DNA from: Stentor roeselii
Lineage: Eukaryota; Ciliophora; Heterotrichea; Heterotrichida; Stentoridae
Reading direction: 5' to 3'
Assembly: GCA_006503475.1 (NCBI GenBank)
Contig: RSEH01000076.1
Location: 62,001 to 126,000, forward strand
Length of the DNA stretch: 64,000 nucleotides
Position numbers and translations under genes: made by a program. Under the pieces are notes generated by a model that had not been told where the DNA came from, ran no database searches, and saw only the letters and a program-made list of their open reading frames with translations. Below are positions 17,527 to 27,287 of this stretch, piece by piece; the stretch's first letter is position 1, and each line of letters opens with the position of its first letter.

Positions 17527-20500
17527 ATGGACCTGACACACCTTCACTCATTGACTCACATTCATAAAGAATCCCTGGCATCTCTGTTAAAAGTGAATAA
17601 AACCCTGAGTTATTCCCAAGCCAATATCAACCTGTTGGTGGGTCATTCCCTTCGTCATCACTCATCAAGAGAATCATTAAAAACCTACCTTTCCTTAATA
17701 CCTCTTCTGGAATCCCTTGAAATTAAAGGAAGTCCAAAAGTAGGAAACATCGATTATTTGATTAATTTCATCGAAAACTATTACCAAACCTTATCAGAGC
17801 TTCAAGAAAAAAGTGAAAATCAGCGAATTCAAGCAAAAGTAAGAGAAACAGTTTCTCAGCACATTAAAGAAAAACTCTTAGAGACCTTGTTAAAGCTTGG
17901 AAGTAACTTAAAAATGACTGAAAAGTTGAAGTTTGTGACGATTCTCAACTGTTGGTCTTATCTTGACCTGGAAACTTCAGCAGCTGAAGAGATTTTTGAA
18001 CATCTTAGCAGGTACTTCACGCAAGAGCTGAGAGTCAGTCATAAGAACGAGGTGGTTCTAGTTGCTGTTTTTAGACTGATTATAAAAACATTGAAGGTCA
18101 ATGGTGAATTGTTTCAGTTGTATAAAGAAAAGGTTGCTGCTTTGTTCAAAAGGGCTCAGGCTATCTGCAAAAAGTACCTGGGGAATAAAAACACGAAGGA
18201 AAAAAGCTTTTTGATTGCTTGTGAGTTTATTCTTTTGACTCTTGGTTCTGATTGCACTGAAGATGGACGATTGGCTGACGTTCAACTGCCTAGCTTGTAT
18301 GGAAAAAGTTATTATGTTGAGAGCTACTTCTGTTATTTCTTTAAACATACTTATCAGGTGCTTAAACGGCCGAATATTACAGCGAAGTTCATGTTGGCTT
18401 GTAAGGCAAACTTGGTGAATTATGTGAAAAAACGTGAAGATTGCCTAGAGACTACTTTAAACTCATTGTTTGGACTTTTAAAACTCACAGAGGAACCTGA
18501 AGTTACAATAATTTTAATTAGAACAATTTACGAGCTTTTTGTACAATCATCAGTGAAAGCCAGAAATAAATACTTGGTGCCTTTCATCCTGACTTCAAAA
18601 CAAGATTTGAAAACAAAAGTAAGCAGTGATTTAATCAGTCTTTTAGTGAAGCTAGTTGAAGAAGATCAGTTCAAGTCGATTGACAAGCTTTTTGCATATA
18701 TCCACCTAGACCTAAACGAAGACGAGATCCACTGGGTCGTAAAAGTCGTGAAAGGCCTTCCAAACTACTGGAAAATCTCTGAAATCATCAAGATTTTTCT
18801 TCTAAACTACAAGCGTATGATCTTAGACCAGAAGATAACAACAGAGCTAATAAAAGCTCTTGTAAATCTTTCAGAAGTCTTTCCAAACATCATCATAGAA
18901 GAAGTCCTTGCCACTATCAATGAACTTCTCTTGACACATGAAAAAAACCGGTGGATTCGAGGATCAGAGCAAGAATCTTCAACAAGCCTAAAAAGATACC
19001 TGTCTCTTCTAACAGTAATAAAAGCCTCAGCGAAATACCTGACAAGTTTCATAACTTCCAACAAAATAAGCGAGTTCTGGCTGATAATCACTCATTTTTC
19101 AGTTCACTACTCCTTAACCGAAGTGATTTCTCTGATAGACCTGAATGAAACCTTGCACGCAGTAGCAAGATTAACTCCAAATCTTTTCATGAGTTCATCA
19201 AAAGAGTCTCAAAGTATTTTCGCGCAGTTGTCTCAGTCTGATAATTTCGTATCAGTCTTTGCGCCGAATTTAAGAACTGGATTATCAGCTTTCTGTGGAA
19301 AAAAGTATTTTTTATTTAGAGTTTTAGACCAGTACGACTACCAAGTGCTTATCATTGTAGCTGCCGTGAAAAAGTACTTGGATCTGATAGACTGTGACAG
19401 GTTGTTTGAGGAGTTGTTTGGGTATTTGGGACTTGATACTTTAACGTTTCATTCAGCTTTGACTGAACTGATCAGTGGGTACATTCATGAAAGATGGAAG
19501 GAAATTATAAGAAGTCGACAAGTGCCTCTTCAGGAGACTCTTAGTCTTTTGAAACATTGTTTGTCGCAGAATAAGTCAGTCAGGGCGCTGGCTATGAAGA
19601 TGTTGACGGGAAATTCTGAATCAGTGGTTACGTTGTTTCATGGTGTCTTGTATCACTATCCTTGCCTTGCTCTCATGCTTGATTTGATTTCTGGATTGGA
19701 GCTTCAGTCGAACTTTGAGTACTCTTCGACTATTCCTTATGTTCAATTACCTCATTTGAATGAGGCACTCGCCGTGCCTTGCTATAAGGCTACTTTGACT
19801 GAAATTAAAAGTGTTTTAGAGAACTCGTTTAAGGAGATGTTTGTGAAGTGTGTCTGGCAGTCACATTCTCATATCTTGTCGACTTTTCAGTTTTACCTCT
19901 TCTCATCAAATAAAATCCTAAAAACCAATGAAGACCCACAGGTAGCTTCCGTCATAAACCACAGCCAGCATTTCTTCAACCAATGTTTTTACTCAACCCG
20001 ATTTATCCCAAACGACAAGTTTAGCTTGATCCAAAGCTACTTAACCCCAGAAAAATTCCATTCTTGGTTCAAACAACAGAAAATGACCTGTGAAGTAAAA
20101 GTCCTTGAGAATAATTCAGTCCAGCTTCAAAACAACTTGCTTCTAATGGCTGACTCTTTCATTCAAAACGAAGGAAAACTATCATTTTTAGTCTCTGAGC
20201 TTAAAAAAGCAGCATCTTCGACCGACTCTCCAGACAAACCCTCTGAACTTTTTGACGCTTTAGGCAAATTGACAGCTTTTTTGATAATCAAGAAAGATCT
20301 TGAAGTTCCTTCAGAACTAGTCCACATTCCTCTTGAAATAAGCCCTTCAACAGCAGTCTTCTTCTGGGAGTGGCTTATCAACATGAGACCCTTGAGTAGA
20401 AGAAAAATTTTTCTTGAAGTTAGTTTCTCTTGGCTGAACTTTTTAAAATTCCATCATTTTCTGTACTCTTCAGTCAACTTCAGAATAAAACCTGATTTAT

Positions 20501-22728
20501 TGAATGGTCATTGCATGGAGTTCAAAGCAGGACCTGGAGAATTTCGACAAGTTCTGGATTTAGTTGTTTTTTTACAGAAACAGTTTTATTCAACTACTCA
20601 TGATTTAGACTCACAGAAGATTTTACTGAAAATCTTTGAAATGACTTTTGAAGAAAAACCTTCTGCAGATGTTCTTAGTTTTGAAGCAGGTCTTGAAGCG
20701 GTTTTAAGGATTTTAGAAACTTTTATTGTGAGTCGGTCTTTTTTTGATGATTTGATGTTTTCCAGGACTTTTGCGAAAATGGTGGAATTTTGTCTTTTTT
20801 TCTTTAGAAATGGTCATTCCTGGGTCAAAGCCCTGACTTTTTCACAGGAAAGCAGGATCCAGGCGCTGTTTGAAAAAGTTATTCACGGTTTACACGATGT
20901 GAAGATCAGTCCTGAAACAGTCCAGATCAACGACTACCAATTTTTTAACACACCTGCGACATGGAAAACTCGAAAAAACAGTGAAATTCTAGTTTTTGCA
21001 GTGAAAGAAAAGATATCTGTGCAGGTGACTAAAGAAAAAGTTGAAATTTTAATGATTTTCCTCTACCGGGACTACCAAAGATTCATCGCGTGGAACTCTT
21101 GTCTTCATGGAAAAATTATCAGCTGGTAAAAAATAAGCAGCCCAAGACATACAAGCTCGAAACAACTAAAAAGCCTTGCGATGAGCATTGATTTAGAGCT
21201 CGGTTCTTATTTTTCTTTAGTTGTCCAGTCCCGGTCGCGAAAAACTTACAAAAAGAACCTCGGCTCGAATGAAAATGAAAAAAAGTTTTTATTTAATCTA
21301 ATCCGTGAGCTGCCTCCGATCCTTAACCAGATTTCAAGTGAAAATCCTTGTGAAAGAAGCTTTTTCTTAAAGTTCCTGGCAAGGTCCCCTGAAAGAAATA
21401 AACTTTACTTCATTCCACAGGTGTTGCAATGTGGATCACCTCAGAACCTATATGAAAACTATTCTAGAATTAAAGGAGAAGAAGATGTTTGGACCTTTTT
21501 AACAACTTCAGCGCAACATTCATCAGTTTTTTTAAATCAACTTATTTGGATGTTAGAAGTTTCTTTATTCAACCCCGAGAAAGACCTATCAAAAACCACA
21601 GGAAACCATTTTTACCATAAAACTCTAGAAATCATCAAAAAGGACGCTGAAGAATGGGAAGTTTACAAAACCGAATCAGAATTTTTTGAGAAGTTTTTAA
21701 TGGTTTCCGCCCATTTGACCCCGAAAGACCCTGAAAATTTCTCTAAAATTAACTCAGAGTTGAAAGAGTTATCAAAGAATATTCCTGAAAACATTTACAT
21801 TCCGACAAACCCTGAAAATCTAGTTGTTGGACTAAGAGATGACAACGGTCGACCTTTACAAAGTGCGAAAAGGACTCCAATCTTAGTCACTTTTTACACG
21901 AAGCAGAAAGGTGAAGACTTGGTTACTTCGACTCAGTGCATATTCAAGGTGAATGACGATGTCAGGAATGACCAGCTCTGTCTTCAGATAATCGACTTGA
22001 TGCAAGACATTCTTTCAAAGACTGGCCTTACGATTTATCTGAGACCTTATAAAGTCATCAGCACAATCACTCAAACCAGTGAAGGGCCTCAACTAAGTGG
22101 AATCATTGAATGCATTCCAAACTGCAAGTCAAGAGATGAGATCGGAAAAGAAGGCACTCCTAGTCTTTACACTTATTTTCTAGATAAATTCGGAGTGGAA
22201 AACACGAAAACATATCAAAATGCGAAAAATAATTTCATTGCTAGTCTTGCTGGATATGCAGTCGCCTCTTATCTTCTGCAAATAAAGGATCGACATAATG
22301 GAAATATTTTAATTGATGAATTTGGACACATTGTTCATATTGACTTCGGCTTTATACTGAAAATCAGCCCAGGTGGAAACATGAGATTCGAAAGGCCAGG
22401 CTTCAAAATGACTGAAGAAATGATCGACGTCATGGGAAGCAGAAACTCTGAAAGTTTTGAGTACTTCAAAGGACTTATCATCAAAGGCTACCTGGCAGTG
22501 AGAGAACATGCTGAAAGTTTCATCACTCTTATAAGTTTAATGGAACATTCAGGACTTACTTGCTTCAGGAAAGGCGCTGTGAAGGACTTTGTTAAAAGGT
22601 TTTACTTGAATATGACAGTTGTTGAAGCTATTAAAAAAATGAATGAGAAAATATTGAGGGCTAATAACTCGTTTTTTACTTTGTGGTACGACAGGATTCA
22701 ACTTATGCAGCAACAGATAGAATATTAA
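17527..22728 (+). CDS. PI4KA: Phosphatidylinositol 4-kinase type III alpha
   Basis: Two frames joined by a 15-nt intron (21126-21140) give a 1728-residue protein, somewhat shorter than animal PI4KA (about 2100). A long helical-solenoid region fills residues 1-1200. The PIK helical domain follows, and the lipid kinase domain covers about 1430-1728: FKVNDDVRNDQLCLQIIDL, then SGIIECIPNCKSRDEIG, a PI4KA hallmark, the catalytic loop DRHNGNI and the metal-binding HIDFGF. The enzyme makes PI4P from phosphatidylinositol, in other eukaryotes mainly at the plasma membrane with TTC7/EFR3 partners. Synonymous composition switches several times along the gene. The next gene begins one base after the stop. 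Confidence 0.9.
21126..21140 (+). other. 15-nt intron (PI4KA gene)
   Basis: GTAAAAAATAAGCAG, splitting a codon after TG. It carries an in-frame TAA and removal links the solenoid to the kinase half. Confidence 0.88.
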
Positions 22729-22729
22729 T

Positions 22730-23614
22730 ATGGATAATTTAGAAAATTTTAAAAAAGTTGAAAAAATCGGACAGGGTACTTTTGGAACTGTTTGTATGGA
22801 GTATATAGATAAAGCAATTTTTTTACCTAGTGGACAGGTCTTTGCTTTGAAGTTTGTCAAATTGGATAATAAAGGGGTGAAACTTAGATAGGTTGAGATC
22901 AATTCTTATAGAGAAATCGAAATTTTAATGACTTTGGATCATCCTGGCGTTGTGAAACTCTTATCAGTAATCCAATCCCGCAAAGGCATCTACCTAGTCC
23001 TAGAATACGGTGGTTATGACCTAGCATACCAATACGACATCCTAAACCAACATCTAAACGAATTCCAAATAAAGCAATTATCAAGATCCCTTCTAGAAGT
23101 CCTATCATACATGCACCAAAACAACATAATCCACCGTGACCTAAAGTTATCAAACATCCTAATCTCCTCCACCAATAAACTAAAACTTTGCGATTTCGGC
23201 CTTTCCAAGATATTAGAGTCAACAATGACATCAGGAGTCGCGACTCTTTGGTACCGAGCTCCCGAGCTTCTCTTCGAAGATTCAAACTACGACACCTCAA
23301 TCGACATGTGGTCCTTCGGGTGCATATTCGCCGAACTTCTCAACAAAGGAAAGCCAGTCCTTCCAGGTAAGTCTCCTTCAGGACAGTTAGACCTGATAAG
23401 TGGCCTCATCGGTCCTCCAAGTCTTTCAATCTGGCCTGGTTTCGCGAAGTTCTCTTCATACATCCCGCCAAGTGACTGTCACAATACACTTCAAGTGAAG
23501 TTCCAGGAGTATTCATCAGAATGTGTCGATTTTCTTAATTCTTTGCTTGTTTGGGACCCTGCTGAACGGTTGACTGCGGCAGAGGCACTGATGAGTTCAT
23601 ATTTAAAATCATGA
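22730..23614 (+). CDS. CDK10/11-like protein kinase
   Basis: A 289-residue single-domain kinase after removal of a 15-nt intron (22877-22891). Glycine loop GQGTFGTV (14-21), catalytic Lys in FALKFV (41), a PSTAIRE-like helix EINSYREIEIL, HRDLKLSN (about 131), DFGLS (about 151) and VATLWYRAPELLF. The stretch YDTSIDMWSFGCIFAELL, then PGKS, GPP and IWPGF follow CDK10/CDK11. These cyclin-dependent kinases act in transcription and splicing control or the cell cycle. The start is fixed: the glycine loop begins 13 codons in and the next Met lies beyond it. The preceding PI4KA stop is one base away. Confidence 0.85.
22877..22891 (+). other. 15-nt intron (CDK-like gene)
   Basis: GTGAAACTTAGATAG, between codons; it carries an in-frame TAG and removal restores the PSTAIRE-like region. 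Confidence 0.88.
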
Positions 23615-23626
23615 GTAATATTTTCG

Positions 23627-25531
23627 ATGGTGAGACTTGCCCTGATCAGCAAGCATATCGTTTTAACTGACTGCTTCGGTGATAACTTTTTTGCTTATCC
23701 TCAGCCTGGAGCCGTTTTGATTGAAGATAGTTTTATTTCTGATGTTATTTTAGAGAAGGATGTGATGATGCTTGGATTACTTAGGGAGAGATTAAGGGAT
23801 TGGGAGATTGTGGATTACTCTGAGTTTTATATTTCGCCTGGGGTTATTGATTTGAATACTCGTGCGGAATGGGAAGATATTTCGGAGTTGACTAGGGAAG
23901 CGGTAAATTCAGGAACTACTCTTATTGTTGTTGAGCCTGGGTACTATCATCACCAAGACTCATCAAAAGCTTTACACTGCGACATCTTCAAAGTATCAGT
24001 TCTACAAGACGGTTTATTCAGCGAGGTCGACCCTAATTTTCCTACAGTCTTAAAAGCCTACCTATTCCCTCCAGCCCCAAACGTAAAAAGCATTTCCAAC
24101 CTTCAGCACATTCTACAAACCTGCTCAAATTCAAAGCACCCTTTTTTCATTGACGCAACAATGCCAGACCCTCGAATGTTATACATGGCTTCCCCTCTCC
24201 GTCTAGAAGAAGTATCCGACAGAAAAACAGCAGAAAAAAGTTCATTTTCTTATTTCGCTTCAGCCTTTTCTCAAGAAGGCCAAGAATCCGACGAAGAAGA
24301 AGAAGAAGATCAAAGCAGTTCTTTTCCCTTACGAAGCGGGTCCCTTCCAATGGGAAGTCAATGGGTGATGCCCTCTAAAGACTCAGGCCAAAGTACTTTA
24401 AAAGAGATTTCCCCAGTGTCTCCTCACGAGTTTCCCTTGATCCAGAATAAAGACTCAACGAAAAGGAACTCACAACAACTCAACAACATCTACGACGGAC
24501 TTGACATCCGGATAAGTCAATCGAAAGTAAACCAAGAAGACCTTTTCCGAGCAGAAACTTCGACTTACTCTTACTCGGGACAGACAAACTACGGAGGACT
24601 GAAAAAAACCTCCTCTGGAAGTGAATTGCCTGGACTTGAGTCTTTACGGTCTTTTTCTTCTGAAATCTCCAGACAATCGAACTTGCTCAGTCTTCCGAAG
24701 ACTGGCCCCGGACAAGGGTCGAACTCGCCTGAGCCTTCGGGAATCGCTGGGCGTATTGGGATCAGAGGAAGGAATTTAAATTTGGCTCCTTTGAATACTT
24801 GTAAAACACCGACAACGTCGTCGAGCTCGGATTATAATCATCACTTGGCAAATATTCCTGTTGACTGGGAAACCAGTGGCGTTAGCAAGGTCCTTGAAAG
24901 TATAAGTGGCGATAGCAAAGTACATTTTTGTGGACTTTCTTCTTCTGCTTCACTTAATTTGATTAGAAAAGCTAAGGCTTCGAAGAAAGTCACTTGTGAA
25001 ATCACTGCTGTTAACTTGTGCTTTACTAGTGAATGTATTGAAAATGGAAATACCAGGTTTAAAAATAATCCTCCTGTCAGGAATTATTCGAATAATTTAC
25101 TTTTGTGGGATTTGCTGAAAATGAAAGGAATTGATTTGATTTCTTCTGGACATGCGAGTATTGTGCCGGATATGAAACTTACTGGAAATTTTCAAACTGC
25201 TTATAGTGGAATCGCTGGGCTTGGATGCACTTTACAGTCTGTTTGGTACATCCTTAATAAGCCAGTCTCAACGCGGCAACTACTGGAACATTACATTGTA
25301 AGACTAGCAAAATGGACCAGTTTACATCCTGCTGAAGTACTCAGAGTATCTCATCAAAGAGGCTCTATTAAAAAAGGAAAATTTGCTGATTTAGTTGTAT
25401 GGGATCCATGGGAAAAATACAAACTAGGCAGTGATTTTAAATATTCTGCCACAAGTCCATTTGTAGGAGTAGAACTATTAGGAAAAATCAAGCAGGTTTA
25501 CTTTAAGGGAAGTCCTAAGCTACAACTTTAG
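23627..25531 (+). CDS. Dihydropyrimidinase/allantoinase-fold protein, probably catalytically dead
   Basis: A 634-residue protein of the cyclic amidohydrolase superfamily. The N-terminal IEDSFISDVI and SPGVIDLNTRAEWE region, LKAYLFPP, and the C-terminal RGSIKKGKFADLVVWDP and FVGVELLGKIKQVYFKG match dihydropyrimidinase/allantoinase. The metal site is lost: the D.H.H motif reads DLNTR, the later His sites read FIDATMP and HFCGLSS, and the catalytic Asp region reads SSGHAS. The Lys of LKAY remains. A low-complexity insertion of about 200 residues (around 200-400, Ser/Gly/Glu-rich with an EEEEED run) interrupts the barrel. This recalls the CRMP/DPYSL proteins, dead relatives that work in cytoskeletal signalling, though CRMP identity is not implied. 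Confidence 0.75.
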   Translation: MVRLALISKHIVLTDCFGDNFFAYPQPGAVLIEDSFISDVILEKDVMMLGLLRERLRDWEIVDYSEFYISPGVIDLNTRAEWEDISELTREAVNSGTTLIVVEPGYYHHQDSSKALHCDIFKVSVLQDGLFSEVDPNFPTVLKAYLFPPAPNVKSISNLQHILQTCSNSKHPFFIDATMPDPRMLYMASPLRLEEVSDRKTAEKSSFSYFASAFSQEGQESDEEEEEDQSSSFPLRSGSLPMGSQWVMPSKDSGQSTLKEISPVSPHEFPLIQNKDSTKRNSQQLNNIYDGLDIRISQSKVNQEDLFRAETSTYSYSGQTNYGGLKKTSSGSELPGLESLRSFSSEISRQSNLLSLPKTGPGQGSNSPEPSGIAGRIGIRGRNLNLAPLNTCKTPTTSSSSDYNHHLANIPVDWETSGVSKVLESISGDSKVHFCGLSSSASLNLIRKAKASKKVTCEITAVNLCFTSECIENGNTRFKNNPPVRNYSNNLLLWDLLKMKGIDLISSGHASIVPDMKLTGNFQTAYSGIAGLGCTLQSVWYILNKPVSTRQLLEHYIVRLAKWTSLHPAEVLRVSHQRGSIKKGKFADLVVWDPWEKYKLGSDFKYSATSPFVGVELLGKIKQVYFKGSPKLQL

Positions 25532-25740
25532 CTGTTAAATAGTTAAAGAATAAACTATGCATTAGTTAAAAGTTGAAAAGATTTTATCAATATTCAAGAT
25601 ATGTAATATTATTAAATAATCAACATTCATGCAATCCCCAGTCTAACCCTACTCTCTAAAATCAAAATAATTAGAATTTTCAATGATTTAAATTCTTTAA
25701 CCTCTGAAACATTTAAATAATAAAATCCCCTCCATAATAT

Positions 25741-27156
25741 ATGCAATTCGAAACATTCCAAGAGAGACAATCAAAATACTTAAAGCCCTTAGGCTACGAA
25801 AACTATCTCCAAGACCGAGAAAAGTACAAAATTGACCTTCGCAAAACAAAGAGACGGGAGCACTTCCAAAAATACCGTCTTTCTCAGCAAGACCCAAACT
25901 CAAAATTATCAATTCCGCCAAACCTCCTCAAAGAAAACCCTTCTCTGCAATCCCTAAACCCGAAGGATCATTTTCCATTAATCCTAAATCGTTTAAAATC
26001 TCGTTTAAACCTGAAAGAGACCCTTCAATACCTAATAAACCTACTTCAAACCATTGAATCAAAAGAAGAAGACCCTGGTTTTTTCTCTGAACTTGTTGAG
26101 TTGACTTCAAATCACTCAGAAATAAAGCATTTGGTGTATCAAGCGCTGTTCTCTCTTTCAACTGCCAGTCAAATCTGCCCTCAACCTGGCCAAATGTTGA
26201 AAGTATTCAAAGAAGCTTCAGGAGTCAACCAGAACCTGCTGATTTTTCTCTGTCTCAATATCATCATAGACGAAAAAATCACCTCAGATGATGCAGAAAT
26301 GATTGTTTCTTGTATTTTCATTGATGATCTTGCAAAAGACGTCTACAGTCCCGCAGCTGAGTTGCTCAAAGTGATGATTAAGTTAAATTTCAATGGAATT
26401 AACATGAATCCTGCTTTTCTGTGGCTTGTTAAAAACTTTTCACAAGAAAGACAGGGCTCTTGGATTGACTTGCTTTATGAGGCTTATGATAAGGAAATCG
26501 TTGTTAAAACTAAGAAACTGCTGAATTACGGCCTGGTCGAAAAAATCCTGAAAACAGTTCAAAACTTTCCTGTTTTTACAGTTCGAGGACTGAAGATTCT
26601 TAGAAAAATTTCTAGGATCAAAGCATTTTGCAGGTTTTTTAATGATGAAACTGAGAAAATACTGAAGTTTTATTTATTTGAAGGAGAAAACAAAGTCAGG
26701 TACCAGGCATGGATGATTTTCACGAATGCTTTTGGAAAGAAACAAACTTTACTTATGATCAACGATTCTTTTATCATGGAAATGATAACTTGCCTTGGCC
26801 AGGTTCATCAAAAAAAAGATATTTACTGTCTCAAGTTGTTAAATATGATTATTGAGGATTCTTTGTTAAATCAAACTTTTCTCAATTTCGGATTTCTGAA
26901 AGCTCTTGCTGAAGTTTGGGTAGAAACTTTAAGTGAAAGATTGAATAAGGAAATCGTGAAGATTTGCCTTCATCTAGTTGGAAATGATCAAGATATTGTT
27001 CACGAGTTCTACCAATGCGGGATTTTTAATATGCTTGAAGGAATTGAGAAGTTTTATGATGAAGAGACTGAATATGATTATGAATCACTTTTAAATATGA
27101 ACCCTGAATGTGAAAAACCTTGCATTAGTCTCAGTAAAGAGTTTAGGTTTAGCTAA
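25741..27156 (+). CDS. Armadillo-repeat protein, importin-alpha-like
   Basis: A 471-residue helical-repeat protein. A basic N-terminal stretch (about residues 45-70, RKTKRREHFQKYRLSQQ) resembles the RRR..... of the importin-beta-binding segment of importin alpha, and the following ARM-type repeats run through the rest, ending in an acidic segment (YDEETEYDYESLL) as importin alphas do. The canonical W...N arrays are weak: few conserved Trp/Asn pairs are visible. It could carry nuclear cargo in one of the two ciliate nuclei, but the family call is tentative and other ARM proteins remain possible. Confidence 0.55.
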   Translation: MQFETFQERQSKYLKPLGYENYLQDREKYKIDLRKTKRREHFQKYRLSQQDPNSKLSIPPNLLKENPSLQSLNPKDHFPLILNRLKSRLNLKETLQYLINLLQTIESKEEDPGFFSELVELTSNHSEIKHLVYQALFSLSTASQICPQPGQMLKVFKEASGVNQNLLIFLCLNIIIDEKITSDDAEMIVSCIFIDDLAKDVYSPAAELLKVMIKLNFNGINMNPAFLWLVKNFSQERQGSWIDLLYEAYDKEIVVKTKKLLNYGLVEKILKTVQNFPVFTVRGLKILRKISRIKAFCRFFNDETEKILKFYLFEGENKVRYQAWMIFTNAFGKKQTLLMINDSFIMEMITCLGQVHQKKDIYCLKLLNMIIEDSLLNQTFLNFGFLKALAEVWVETLSERLNKEIVKICLHLVGNDQDIVHEFYQCGIFNMLEGIEKFYDEETEYDYESLLNMNPECEKPCISLSKEFRFS

Positions 27157-27287
27157 GAACATTAATTAATAGTTATTATTGAAATATACACAGTCTTGAA
27201 TAATACACGTAAGACTTGATCATTACTGACATGAAAAATTCCATAAAAAAACTCATTCCAACCAAAATAATTCAAATTAATTCTATT

